Notes: generated from the letters alone by a model not told the origin. Shown: positions 1 to 8,651, counted from the stretch's first letter. The stretch: DNA of 64,000 bases from Paenibacillus_G filicis (GCF_038070315.1 NZ_JBBPCC010000010.1:62001-126000), one strand, 5' to 3'. Numbers and translations: made by a program.

Positions 1-1
1 T

Positions 2-1813
2 CACAATCTGACGATTCGCAAGAAGCTCCAGATTATCAATCTGCTGATTATTTTACCCAGCATTCTGCTGCTGACCATTACGCTGTACAACATGACCTAC
101 AAGCAGGTCATGGAGCGGACGCTCCGCAGCTCGGACCACAAGATCGAGCTGATCGCGAACAGCATCAACACGTTATTCAATAATATCGAGAATTTCTCCA
201 AGCTTGCGATGATCAACAAGTCGTATCAGTCGGTGCTGAATGAAGGGGAACGGGAAGGCCAGGATCTCGAGGATACGCAGCTGATGTATGTGGGGCTTAC
301 CTCGCTGCTCGAATCCAGTCCGTATATCGATTCCGTCGTGATTCAGTCCGTCCAGGGGAATAAGACGTATTACACAAACAATATCACCAACCTGTCGGAA
401 AAAAATCTGTCCGTCTATCCGAAGGACCAACTGACCGAGGCGAAGGGGTCGGCGGTATGGATCGAAACCTTCGAGAGCCCCTTCTTGGTCAACGGGCAGC
501 ACAGCAGCCTGCTCTCCGTCGGCCGTCGCATCATCAACATCAGCAACGGGATGCCGCTTGGCTACATCTATATCAATATCAATGAAAACCGGTTGGCCAA
601 GCTGTACGGCCATGACGAGGAAGGGATCCACAGCAAGCTGATGATCACGAATGCCAGTGGAAAAATTCTGTCCTCCAATGAGCCTCATCTGCTGAAGTCA
701 TCGCTAGAGCAGCAGAAGCTGAATGCGATTCTTGCGGACGACGGGCTGACCTCGCATCTGTTGAACGACGGCAAGGAAACGATTATCTCCTCCAAAGCAC
801 TCGACAGGAATGGCTGGCGGGTCGTCTATGAGGTGCCGAGCAAGGAGTTGATGAAGGATCAGTGGCAGATCAATCTGTTCATCATCGGCTACGGCATTCT
901 GGGTCTGTTGCTGGCGCTGGTGCTCTCGATCGTCTTCTCCAATTGGATTACGAGGCCGATTATCCGGCTGAGCCGGGCGATGATGGCCGTCGGCGACGGC
1001 AAGCTGGATACGCGGTCGCCGATCTCCTCGCAGGATGAGGTGGGCCAGCTCGCTTACAAGTTCAATGACATGGTTAGCGAAATCCAGCGGCTGGTGGATA
1101 CGGTCAATCTCGAGGAGAAGCAGAAGCGCATCCTGGAGCTGAGGCTGATGTATTCGCAGATCAAGCCGCATTTTCTATACAATACGCTGGAGACAATCCG
1201 GTCCATGGCGCTGATGAGCAAGGCGCATGATATCAGCAAGGTGGTGAAATCGCTGGGCGATTTCTACCGGACGTCGCTCAACCGGGGACAGGAGCTGATT
1301 CCCGCGGGCCAGGAGAAGAAGCATCTGGAGAGCTATCTGTATATCCAGAAAATCCGTTACGGGCATATCGATTACCGCATTAAGTTTGACGAGGAGATCG
1401 GTGATTGCCGGATTCCGAATATGCTGCTGCAGCCGCTGGTGGAGAATTCAATCAATCATGGCTTGCGGGAAAAGCGTGAGGACGCTTTGTGTGAGATATC
1501 CGGCTTTATCGAGCGAAGTCCGGATCGGGATGTGCTGTGCTTTATCGTGAAGGATAACGGCAAGGGGATGAATGAGGAGCAGCTCCAGGGGATCTGGCAG
1601 CGGGAGGAGAGCCACCACCCGGATCTGTCGAGCTTCGGCATCCGCAATATTCAGGAGCGCATCCAGCTGCGTTACGGACCGGATTATGGTCTGACGCTTA
1701 CTTCGGTGGTGAATCAGGGTGTGGAAGTGCGCCTCCGCATACCGCTCGTGTATGACAGACAAGCAACTGCTGTTGCTGCTGCGGAAAGGAAGGGGAAGGT
1801 CCATGACCTCTGA
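2..1813 (+). CDS. Sensor histidine kinase, YesM type (5' end outside window)
   Basis: Membrane histidine kinase that would phosphorylate the response regulator encoded next. The frame is open to the left edge, and the bases before the first ATG at 92 encode a hydrophobic helix preceded by basic residues, so this is the first membrane segment and the true start lies outside. Counting from that ATG, residues 30-255 form an extracellular Cache-like sensor, 263-287 a second membrane helix, 288-340 a HAMP linker, then the His_kinase motif IKPHFLYNTLE with the phospho-acceptor His near 359, and a HATPase_c domain with the N box NSINHG and G box DNGKGM. YesM kinases usually sense carbohydrates and control nearby ABC transporters. 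The stop overlaps the next gene by 11 bp, so the two are translationally coupled. Confidence 0.93.
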   Translation, partial: HNLTIRKKLQIINLLIILPSILLLTITLYNMTYKQVMERTLRSSDHKIELIANSINTLFNNIENFSKLAMINKSYQSVLNEGEREGQDLEDTQLMYVGLTSLLESSPYIDSVVIQSVQGNKTYYTNNITNLSEKNLSVYPKDQLTEAKGSAVWIETFESPFLVNGQHSSLLSVGRRIINISNGMPLGYIYININENRLAKLYGHDEEGIHSKLMITNASGKILSSNEPHLLKSSLEQQKLNAILADDGLTSHLLNDGKETIISSKALDRNGWRVVYEVPSKELMKDQWQINLFIIGYGILGLLLALVLSIVFSNWITRPIIRLSRAMMAVGDGKLDTRSPISSQDEVGQLAYKFNDMVSEIQRLVDTVNLEEKQKRILELRLMYSQIKPHFLYNTLETIRSMALMSKAHDISKVVKSLGDFYRTSLNRGQELIPAGQEKKHLESYLYIQKIRYGHIDYRIKFDEEIGDCRIPNMLLQPLVENSINHGLREKREDALCEISGFIERSPDRDVLCFIVKDNGKGMNEEQLQGIWQREESHHPDLSSFGIRNIQERIQLRYGPDYGLTLTSVVNQGVEVRLRIPLVYDRQATAVAAAERKGKVHDL

Positions 1814-3437
1814 GAGCTATCGTGTCATGATTGTGGATGACGAATATTATTTTCGTAAGCTGCTGACCAACTTTATCGATTGGCCGCAGTACGGCTTTGT
1901 GATTGATCAGGAAGCGGAGGACGGGGCCACGGCTTTGGAGCTCGCCCGCAGCGGGCAATATGACTTGATTATCGTCGATATCAATATGCCGGGGATGACG
2001 GGCCTCGACTTCGTGGAGGAATTAAGGTCGTCCCATATTCAGGCCAAGATTATTTTTATCACCAGCTACGATATCTTCGAGTATGCGCGGACGGCGATCA
2101 GTCTGGGCGCTTCCTATTATTTATTGAAGCCGGTGGACGAGGATGAGCTGATCAAGGCGCTGCAGGAAATCCGTCTGGAGCTGGACCGGGAAGCGGAAAA
2201 CACCGATTACTTCGAGCAGCTGAAGGAGCAGGCGGAGCGAGCCAAGCCGCTGATCAAGCAGCAATTCGTGCGCCAGCTGCTTATGCATGAGCAATCGGTC
2301 AAGCAGGACGTGCTGGACGGCCAGGCCGAGTACTACAATCTGCCGCTCAACGCGGCGTATGTCGTCGTCGTGGCCGAGATCGACCGGCTCAGCGAGCGGT
2401 TCCACAAGGAAGAAGAGCGGCAGCTGTGGCGGTTCGCCGTGAAGAATGTGCTGCAGGAGACGCTGGAGGGAGCGGGCGCTCACTGCGAGGTGATCGACGG
2501 TGAGGATCAACTGGTCGTCGTGCTAGCGGGATTTCCGGAGATGACGGACTCCGCGCTGTATGGGCTTTGCGAGCATGCCCGGACATTCATCGATCATCGG
2601 ATGAAGCTCCGCACGACCTTGACCTTCGGCCAAATCTACGAAAGCCTGGATCAGGTACATCTGTCGTACTCGGAAAGCCTGTATGCGCTCAAGCAGAAAT
2701 TCAGCAATGGCGACAATCGCGTCATCGCCTTTGTACAGGAGCATATCGACGCCGAGGATGCGGTATTCTCCACGCCGCTGAACCGGGTGGAGTGGCTGGC
2801 GGTTATCCGCCAGCGGAATGCAGAGGCCGTCCTCGCCAAGGTGGATGACATCTGCGCGAAGCTCGTCCACAACCGGGCAGGCAAGGAAATCGCCTTGTTC
2901 GTGCTGATGGAATGCGTGTCGCTCGGAAGCACGGCGATTCTGGAGCAGGGCGGCACGCTGCCCGTCGGATGGATGACGGACCGGCACAAGCTATTCGGCC
3001 AGATCTACAGCCTGGAGACGATATCCAGCATGCAGCAGTGGCTGCATCTGTTTTTCAACGAAGTGGTGTTTCAGGAGATGAACGATCCATCGCCCAAGCG
3101 CCGGGGCTCGGACATTGTTGGCAAGGCGACGGCCTATATCGAGCGGGAATATGCGCAGGAATGGATCACCTTACAGCAGACCGCACGGGAGTTATCCGTG
3201 AACCCGAGCTATCTCAGCCATATCTTCAAGAAGGAAACTGGCAAAACCTTCATCGAATATTTGACGGATGTCCGGCTGGATAAGGCTTGGGAGATGCTCA
3301 GAGACCTCACGCCGGACGGCTCCGTATCGTTCAAGGTCGTCGATGTGTCGCAGAAGGTCGGCTATGCAGATCCCTATTACTTCAGTCGCTGCTTCAAGAA
3401 GAAGTTTGGCGTCGTGCCTAGCAAGCTGCTGCAATAA
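1803..3437 (+). CDS. Response regulator, YesN type (receiver + AraC HTH)
   Basis: Cytoplasmic transcription activator, partner of the preceding YesM kinase. The start is placed at ATG 1803 after a purine-rich site (AAGGAAGGGGAAGG); a longer reading from 1719 only adds sequence overlapping the kinase. Residues 5-125 are a CheY receiver with acidic pair VDDE, phospho-acceptor Asp in IIVDINMPGMTG (about residue 58) and the conserved Lys in LLKPVDED. A YesN-type middle region (150-420) has no clear motif. The last 100 residues are an AraC double helix-turn-helix (SYLSHIFKKETGKTF and VGYADPYYFSRCFKKKFG). At 544 aa it is typical of the family. The ABC genes it controls are probably left of the window. 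Confidence 0.93.
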   Translation: MTSESYRVMIVDDEYYFRKLLTNFIDWPQYGFVIDQEAEDGATALELARSGQYDLIIVDINMPGMTGLDFVEELRSSHIQAKIIFITSYDIFEYARTAISLGASYYLLKPVDEDELIKALQEIRLELDREAENTDYFEQLKEQAERAKPLIKQQFVRQLLMHEQSVKQDVLDGQAEYYNLPLNAAYVVVVAEIDRLSERFHKEEERQLWRFAVKNVLQETLEGAGAHCEVIDGEDQLVVVLAGFPEMTDSALYGLCEHARTFIDHRMKLRTTLTFGQIYESLDQVHLSYSESLYALKQKFSNGDNRVIAFVQEHIDAEDAVFSTPLNRVEWLAVIRQRNAEAVLAKVDDICAKLVHNRAGKEIALFVLMECVSLGSTAILEQGGTLPVGWMTDRHKLFGQIYSLETISSMQQWLHLFFNEVVFQEMNDPSPKRRGSDIVGKATAYIEREYAQEWITLQQTARELSVNPSYLSHIFKKETGKTFIEYLTDVRLDKAWEMLRDLTPDGSVSFKVVDVSQKVGYADPYYFSRCFKKKFGVVPSKLLQ

Positions 3438-3460
3438 AGCGGCATGAACGCGCGTACGGC

Positions 3461-3489
3461 TTGATTTTTACGCGGATAGCGTATATGAT
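3461..3489 (+). promoter_or_regulatory. Sigma-A promoter of the ROK regulator
   Basis: TTGATT (3461-3466), a 17-bp spacer and TATGAT (3484-3489) make a near-consensus vegetative promoter. It lies in the short gap after the response regulator, so the ROK gene can be transcribed independently of the two-component operon. Confidence 0.6.
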
Positions 3490-3518
3490 TTTCATTATTT
3501 GTACCGGCTATTTAGTGC

Positions 3519-4751
3519 ATGAATAATGAAAGTGGTGAAATAACCGTGCTTTCGATGACAGCGCGTGTTCTTCAATTAATAAGGAAGGCCAAGCTTCCGC
3601 CGTCCAAGGCGGAGATCGCCAGCGAGCTGGGGGTTTCACTATCCGCGGTCTCTGTGCATATCGACCGGCTGATGCAGCAGCAGCTCGTGGTCGTCTCCCA
3701 TGTGGGCAACTCCAGCGGAGGGAGGAAGCCCAAGCAATATACGATCAACAAGGATTATGGCTGGATAGTATCCATCGAGCTGGGGACTTCCTTTACGCAG
3801 GTGGCGATAACGGACTTTGCCTGCAATATTCTCATCTCACAATCATCCTTTAATGATATTAATGAGGGCCCGGATGCAGTGCTTCCCCATGTTAGCCAAT
3901 TCGTGGAGGAATTGCTTCGAGACAACAGCATCGATCCGAAGCAGGTGAAGGGGATCGGGATCGGCATCCCGGGACCGGTCGATTTTCAGCTGGGAACGCC
4001 GATAGCGCCTCCGATTATGCCGGGCTGGGACCAGTATCCGATCCGGGAGTTTTGGGCGAGACACTATGAATGCCCTTGCTATGTGGATAATGATGTCAAT
4101 AATATGGCGCTCGGCGAGCATGCCAAAGGGTTGAATGTCGGGGTGGACAATCTGATCTATATCAAGATCGGCACAGGTATCGGCTCCGGGGTCATCTATG
4201 ACGGCAAGCTGTACCGGGGCTCCACCGGCAGCGCGGGAGATATTGGACACTTCGACGTCGGCAATGACGTCGTCTGCTGGTGTGGGAATCAAGGCTGCCT
4301 GGAAGCGAATGCCGGAGGCCGCGCCGTCGTCGATCATGCCCGGCAGCAGGCACTGGCGGGGAAAAGCGAGTATTTATCCAGCGTGCTGGAGAGAAATGGA
4401 CAGCTGACTATCCACGATCTGGAGGAAGGGCTGCTCAAGCTGGACCCGGTGACGGTGGAACTCATCCGGCAGAGCGGGGCTACGATCGGTAGGGTCATCG
4501 CTTCGATCGTCAACTTCGCCAACCCGTCGCTGATAAGTATCGGCGGGAAGCTGTCGGAATTCGGTGATATGTTCCTGGCTGCCATCCGGCAAGGCGTGTA
4601 TCAGCGGTCGATGCCGCTGGCCACGCGCAATCTCATGATCAATAAATCGATTCTTGGGAAGCAGGCCGGACTGGTCGGCGGCGCTTATATGACCATCGAT
4701 CAATTGATCCTGGAAGCGACCAACGAAGATATCGACAGTTATCTCAACTAA
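3519..4751 (+). CDS. ROK-family transcriptional repressor (NagC/XylR-like)
   Basis: Sugar-responsive DNA-binding repressor. Residues 10-75 form a winged helix-turn-helix (SKAEIASELGVSLSAVSVHIDRLM); the rest is a ROK sugar-kinase fold with the glycine-rich GIGIGIPGPVDF, sugar-binding DNDVNN, and the zinc motif CWCGNQGCLE. ROK repressors bind a free sugar or sugar phosphate as inducer. At 410 aa the length is normal. The start is uncertain: ATG 3519 has a poor ribosome site, whereas in-frame GTG 3546 follows GAAAGTGGTG, giving 401 aa. It faces the oxidoreductase at 4913, whose promoter sits in a strong inverted repeat and is the likely target. Confidence 0.9.
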   Translation: MNNESGEITVLSMTARVLQLIRKAKLPPSKAEIASELGVSLSAVSVHIDRLMQQQLVVVSHVGNSSGGRKPKQYTINKDYGWIVSIELGTSFTQVAITDFACNILISQSSFNDINEGPDAVLPHVSQFVEELLRDNSIDPKQVKGIGIGIPGPVDFQLGTPIAPPIMPGWDQYPIREFWARHYECPCYVDNDVNNMALGEHAKGLNVGVDNLIYIKIGTGIGSGVIYDGKLYRGSTGSAGDIGHFDVGNDVVCWCGNQGCLEANAGGRAVVDHARQQALAGKSEYLSSVLERNGQLTIHDLEEGLLKLDPVTVELIRQSGATIGRVIASIVNFANPSLISIGGKLSEFGDMFLAAIRQGVYQRSMPLATRNLMINKSILGKQAGLVGGAYMTIDQLILEATNEDIDSYLN

Positions 4752-4770
4752 CCGCATATTCATCACAAGA

Positions 4771-4813
4771 AGTGGCTGAACGCGCACAGGGTGCCGGTCA
4801 GCTGCTTTTTTTG
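4771..4813 (+). terminator. Intrinsic terminator after the ROK gene
   Basis: Arms AGTGGCTGA and TCAGCTGCT pair with one wobble and one mismatch across an 18-nt loop and are followed by a T tract (CTTTTTTTG). It separates the ROK transcript from the oxidoreductase promoter. Confidence 0.5.
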
Positions 4814-4839
4814 TTAGATTTCATCCTTGCAACTAATCA

Positions 4840-4891
4840 CTATAACAAACATACTTTTATCATTGAAAGTTAAAAGTATGTTTGTTATAGT
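4840..4891 (+). promoter_or_regulatory. Promoter embedded in a perfect 20-bp-arm inverted repeat
   Basis: The left arm CTATAACAAACATACTTTTA (4840-4859) is the exact reverse complement of 4871-4890, with an 11-bp spacer. A strong promoter lies in the right part: TTGAAA (4863-4868), 17-bp spacer, TATAGT (4886-4891). Its -35 falls in the spacer and its -10 in the right arm, so a protein bound to the repeat would exclude RNA polymerase. The adjacent ROK repressor is the obvious candidate. The repeat is not followed by a T tract, so it is unlikely to be a terminator. Confidence 0.75.
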
Positions 4892-4912
4892 GGAAATAAA
4901 GGGGAGATGCGT

Positions 4913-6061
4913 ATGCGGAAGATCAAGGCAGCCATTATCGGAGCCGGTTTTATCGGCAAGGCTCATATCGAGGCCATCCGTAGATTAGGCTATGTGGATA
5001 TTGTAGCGGTCGGGCAGAATGGTCAGGACAAAGCGGATGAATACGCCCGTGTGCTGAAAATCCCCAAGGCTTACGGGAATGTTGAGGATTTGTTGAAGGA
5101 TCCTGAGATTGAAGTCATTCATAACTGTACGCCCAATCATCTTCACTTTGAAATCAATAAGCAAGCGCTGCTGCACGGCAAGCATCTGCTGTCGGAGAAG
5201 CCGCTCACCCTGCGCGCCTCAGAGGCCAAGGAGCTGTACGAGCTGGCGGCCGGGCGGTCACTGGTGACAGGCATTAACTTTAACTACCGGCAGTTCCCGA
5301 TGGTTCAGCATCTGAAGTCCATGGTGAAGGATCAGGACCTGGGCGAGCTGCATACGATCCGGGGCAGCTATCTGCAGGATTGGCTGCTTTACAATACCGA
5401 TTATAACTGGAGAATGGAGCCCGAATATGGCGGGGAGACGAGAGCCATCAGCGATATCGGCTCCCATCTGTTCGACCTCGTTCAATATGTGACGGGCTTA
5501 CGCATCGCGGAAGTATTCGCGGATATCTCGATTGTTATTCCACAGCGTTACAAGGCCGTTGGCTCCAGAGAATCGTTCCAGTCCGGGACGGACGGGGACA
5601 TGGAGCTCGTCAACATGACGACGGAGGATTACTGCTCGGTGCTCGTCAAGTTCGAGAACGGAGCGAGAGGCGTGCTGACAGTGTCCCAAGTATCGGCCGG
5701 CAAGAAAAATGCGCTGGAGCTGAATCTCGACGGCAGCCAGGCCTCCGGTTCGTGGAAGCAGGAGGAGCCATTCAAGCTGCTGATGGGGTACCGGGACAAA
5801 CCCGGCGAGACCGTACTGAGAGATCCGAAGCAGCTCAAGAAGGAAGCGCTACCATTCATGCATTACCCCGGCGGGCATGAGGAAGGCTGGACGGACAGCT
5901 TGAAAAATATGATGCATCACTACTACCAGGCCATCGTGAATGGGGAGCCGCTATCCGATTCCGTCGCGACCTTCCGGGAAGGCTACCAGGTGATGACGAT
6001 TAATGATGCTATTCTCCGTAGCGTGAAGTCGGGCACCTGGGAGAAGATCAGCATCGGCTAG
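4913..6061 (+). CDS. Gfo/Idh/MocA-family NAD(P)-dependent oxidoreductase
   Basis: Probable dehydrogenase acting on a sugar, inositol or sugar derivative. The N-terminus is a Rossmann fold with GAGFIGKAH, followed by the family motif EKPLT near residue 95 whose Lys helps bind nicotinamide and substrate; YNWR and DIGSHLFDL (Asp and His of the active site) follow in the C-terminal alpha/beta domain. The start is ATG 4913, six bases after AAGGGGAG; ATG 4907 abuts that site and is too close. The 382-aa length is normal. It sits alone behind an operator-like repeat next to the ROK repressor, suggesting induction by the sugar the ROK protein senses. The substrate cannot be told from sequence. Confidence 0.88.
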   Translation: MRKIKAAIIGAGFIGKAHIEAIRRLGYVDIVAVGQNGQDKADEYARVLKIPKAYGNVEDLLKDPEIEVIHNCTPNHLHFEINKQALLHGKHLLSEKPLTLRASEAKELYELAAGRSLVTGINFNYRQFPMVQHLKSMVKDQDLGELHTIRGSYLQDWLLYNTDYNWRMEPEYGGETRAISDIGSHLFDLVQYVTGLRIAEVFADISIVIPQRYKAVGSRESFQSGTDGDMELVNMTTEDYCSVLVKFENGARGVLTVSQVSAGKKNALELNLDGSQASGSWKQEEPFKLLMGYRDKPGETVLRDPKQLKKEALPFMHYPGGHEEGWTDSLKNMMHHYYQAIVNGEPLSDSVATFREGYQVMTINDAILRSVKSGTWEKISIG

Positions 6062-6136
6062 CCCTGCCAATGTTATGGACAGGGAGCGTACGGTCACCTG
6101 AAAGAAGCATGCAACGTGGTCGAATGCTTATTATTG

Positions 6137-6174
6137 AGGTCAGCCAGAAACTTACTTCTGGTTGGCCTTTTTTT
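6137..6174 (+). terminator. Intrinsic terminator after the oxidoreductase
   Basis: Thirteen-base arms (AGGTCAGCCAGAA and TTCTGGTTGGCCT) pair almost perfectly around a 6-nt loop and are followed by seven T residues. Confidence 0.85.
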
Positions 6175-6193
6175 GATTAGACCCAAAAAATGC

Positions 6194-6224
6194 TTGAGTG
6201 TAACGTTGCGTTATACCCTATACT
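6194..6224 (+). promoter_or_regulatory. MerR-type promoter with 19-bp spacer and internal dyad
   Basis: TTGAGT (6194-6199) and TATACT (6219-6224) are separated by 19 bp, the overlong spacing that MerR-family activators correct by twisting DNA. The spacer holds the dyad TAACGTTGCGTTA (6201-6213), perfect in its 5-bp arms and resembling operators of MerR drug-response regulators. It precedes the MerR gene, so autoregulation is likely. Confidence 0.75.
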
Positions 6225-6239
6225 AGCCCTAGGAAGGAG

Positions 6240-7025
6240 TTGAGAAAGATAAAGAAGAGGTATTATACCGCTGGTTCATTCGCTAAACTGACCTCAACGA
6301 CTAAGCGTACGCTACACTATTATGATAGCAAGGGATTGCTCAAACCAAACAGCTACAATGAAAAGGGATACCGTAGCTATTCCGATGATGATCTGTTCCG
6401 ACTCCATCAAATATTGACCTTAAAATATCTAGAATACTCCCTGGATGAAATCAGCGAGTATTTGGAGCAGGACGGCAAAGATTTTAATGCTTCTCTGAAG
6501 CTGCAATATGAGTTGCTACTGAAGAAGCAGCAGCATACCCAGCGCATAGTGGATACGGTTGAACGGGCAATCGCGATCATTGATGATAACGATACGATTG
6601 AACCAGAAATTATTATGCAGATGATTCGTTCCATTCAGCATGAGGAGGAGCAGAAGCAGTGGCTCTCCGAGCGTTTGCCGGATCCAGTCGTACAATCCAT
6701 ATTAATGAGTGAATCAAGCTCGGATGAACGAATTCAGGTAGAACGTGAGTTCATGATAGCGTTCAATGATCTGCTCGCCATGTACAAGCAAGAGCTGCCT
6801 CCGGAACATCCACATGTACAGGAGCTTGCGCTTGCTCTAAAGCTGCTTTACGAGCAGCTGCTTGGACAATCGCTGCAGGAACTGGGGACTAGCGACACGG
6901 GAACAGTGCTAAGGGAGATGGACCCGCAGCTCTTCCCGAGCTTCGAGCCGGGACTTATGAATTACTTCTCTGAAGCGATATGGCATCTGTTCCGTCTTAT
7001 GTGGGAGGAGAAGGGGGATGAATAG
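6240..7025 (+). CDS. MerR-family transcriptional regulator (TipA/Mta-like)
   Basis: DNA-twisting activator with an N-terminal MerR winged helix (FAKLTSTTKRTLHYYDSKGL, about residues 11-30), a dimerisation coiled coil (about 75-125) and a roughly 135-residue C-terminal domain rich in aromatic and charged residues, as in TipAS-type ligand-binding domains. The start is odd: TTG 6240 directly abuts AGGAAGGAG (6231-6239). The next codon at proper spacing is ATA 6249, in frame, and would remove only three residues. Autoregulation is likely from the MerR-type promoter just upstream. No obvious effector gene accompanies it except the stalk-TraB gene downstream. Confidence 0.85.
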   Translation: MRKIKKRYYTAGSFAKLTSTTKRTLHYYDSKGLLKPNSYNEKGYRSYSDDDLFRLHQILTLKYLEYSLDEISEYLEQDGKDFNASLKLQYELLLKKQQHTQRIVDTVERAIAIIDDNDTIEPEIIMQMIRSIQHEEEQKQWLSERLPDPVVQSILMSESSSDERIQVEREFMIAFNDLLAMYKQELPPEHPHVQELALALKLLYEQLLGQSLQELGTSDTGTVLREMDPQLFPSFEPGLMNYFSEAIWHLFRLMWEEKGDE

Positions 7026-7171
7026 GTAAAGTCCCCCCATAACGAAGTTGTCCGTCAAGGTATGCTCGAGGTCGTCTACAGAGATAAATCTAGGTATAAA
7101 AAGGTTAGTTAAAAAATTCTAATGACTCAAATCCGCTTTTTATTATTCCAACTAGAAGGAGTTATTTATTC

Positions 7172-8431
7172 ATGAAAAAAATTAGCGCTGTATTACTTTC
7201 CCTATTCTTGCTTACTTCTGCATTCTCTTCCGTTCACGCATCGGAAACATCCATATCTGTAGGGCTAAATGGAGAGCAAATCGAGTTCAGCAATTCCGTA
7301 CCGTTCATCGAAAACGGGGTGACGCTTGTCCCGATGCGTCCCCTTCTGGAGAAGCTGGGTGTCCAAGTGGAATGGGATGAACCGACCGGTACCGTCAGCG
7401 GTTCGAAAGAAGGACTCTCCTTGTCTCTGAAGATGGGTAGTACGAGTGCAACTGCAAACGGCAAGGCAGTCACGCTGGAAGTAGAGCCAAAGCTCATCCA
7501 GAATGTCACGTATGTGCCGGTCCGCTTTGTCGCTGAAACGGTAGGCTATCAAGTGGACTGGAATCCAACGATGCGCCAGGTTACCCTTAATTCTGGACAG
7601 CAATCCGAGGGAAGCAAAGGCTTTCTGTGGAAGGTAGAGAATAAAGGCAACACCGTGTATTTGCTTGGTACAATCCACACAGTCGACAAGACTATATACC
7701 CGCTGCGTCATGAGATTGAGGATGCGTTCAATGCTGCTGACTACTTGGGCGTAGAGATCGACTTTGCAAAGGTCGTTCCCGACGAATTAACTAAATTGAT
7801 AACCGATGTGAGCACCTATAAAGACGGAACCACATTGAAGGATCATATCTCTGCACCAACCTATAACAAAGTTACAGCATTCCTGAAAGAAAATGGGCTA
7901 CCGGAGAATAGCTTCGATAACATCAAGGCGTGGTATGCTCAGCAACAGATGGGGAACATTCTAGCGGCAAAACAAGAATTAAACGAGGGTATGGGGATTG
8001 ACATGTATTTGATGGGGAAAGCCATCCAAGCGAAAAAGCCAATTGTTGGACTGGAAACGTTTGAGTCCCAGTTCGAGGTTTTCAACAACTTTGCCGACTC
8101 TTTACAGGAAAAACTGCTACTTCAAACGTTGGATCCAAGTACTTTGCCCCCTTCTGCTGCGGAAATGTCGATGGATGAAATTCTGAGAATATGGAAAGAT
8201 GGCGATGATAAAGCCTTGCTTGATATGGTCAAAACGCTTCAATGGGATGATGACTATTTCAAAGGTATGCAGATTGACCGCAATGCAGCAATGGCTGAGA
8301 AGATTAAAGGCTTTCTGAACAGTAATAACAAAGAAACGTATATGATTGCAGTTGGAGCTTCTCATTATGCGGGTGACTTCGGTCTTGTTACCTTGCTGGA
8401 GAAGGCAGGCTTCAAGGTAGACAAACAGTAG
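7172..8431 (+). CDS. Secreted protein: copper-amine-oxidase-like stalk domain + TraB/GumN domain
   Basis: Exported protein of unknown function with two recognisable parts. Residues 1-23 are a signal peptide ending SSVHA. Residues 30-145 are a duplicated stalk domain of the copper amine oxidase N-terminal type (VPMRPLLEKLGVQVEWDE and VPVRFVAETVGYQVDWNP), common in Paenibacillus surface proteins. Residues 150-419 match TraB/GumN: VYLLGTIHTVDK at the start, YLGVEIDF, and the C-terminal GASHYAGDFGLVTLLEKAGF. TraB/GumN proteins have been proposed to be metal-dependent peptidases, but their role is unsettled. The start has AGAAGGAG at good spacing. A strong terminator follows, so it appears monocistronic. 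Confidence 0.88.
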   Translation: MKKISAVLLSLFLLTSAFSSVHASETSISVGLNGEQIEFSNSVPFIENGVTLVPMRPLLEKLGVQVEWDEPTGTVSGSKEGLSLSLKMGSTSATANGKAVTLEVEPKLIQNVTYVPVRFVAETVGYQVDWNPTMRQVTLNSGQQSEGSKGFLWKVENKGNTVYLLGTIHTVDKTIYPLRHEIEDAFNAADYLGVEIDFAKVVPDELTKLITDVSTYKDGTTLKDHISAPTYNKVTAFLKENGLPENSFDNIKAWYAQQQMGNILAAKQELNEGMGIDMYLMGKAIQAKKPIVGLETFESQFEVFNNFADSLQEKLLLQTLDPSTLPPSAAEMSMDEILRIWKDGDDKALLDMVKTLQWDDDYFKGMQIDRNAAMAEKIKGFLNSNNKETYMIAVGASHYAGDFGLVTLLEKAGFKVDKQ

Positions 8432-8457
8432 GTTTTAGATCATCATTCCTAACACTG

Positions 8458-8489
8458 CAGGGCTAAGCGTGAGGTTAGCCCTGTTTTTT
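8458..8489 (+). terminator. Intrinsic terminator after the TraB/GumN gene
   Basis: CAGGGCTAA and TTAGCCCTG pair perfectly across an 8-nt loop and are followed by six T residues. Confidence 0.88.
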
Positions 8490-8498
8490 AACTGGCTA

Positions 8499-8616
8499 TC
8501 TGCGGCAACCCAGAAAGAAGCGATTAAAAAACTGGATGGAATGACCATGGCGGTATAGGCGCAGTTATTGCGCACGAAATCTCTCGTGGCGGCGATGCGA
8601 TGTACATTGCTCCAGG
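8499..8616 (+). pseudogene. Fossil of an M13-family (PepO/neprilysin-like) metallopeptidase
   Basis: Two short segments in different frames recall M13 peptidases. At 8499-8553 the translation gives SAATQKEAIKKLDGMT, like the segment upstream of the zinc site in PepO. In another frame 8549-8616 gives GGIGAVIAHEISRGGDA, close to the family zinc signature GGIGAVIGHEISHAFD, with HEISR replacing HEISH so a zinc ligand is lost. The stretch normally between these segments is missing, so an internal deletion plus frameshift is inferred. The remnant is far too short to work. Confidence 0.6.
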
Positions 8617-8651
8617 TTAGTATTTGGTAAAATATTATAGTGGGAGTGTTT

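Noticed and set aside
1719..1802. Extended N-terminus of the first response regulator from 1719
   Set aside because: It overlaps the kinase gene, has no ribosome site, and the receiver fold begins just after 1803.
4840..4890. Inverted repeat as a transcription terminator
   Set aside because: No T tract follows and a promoter overlaps it; an operator is the better reading.
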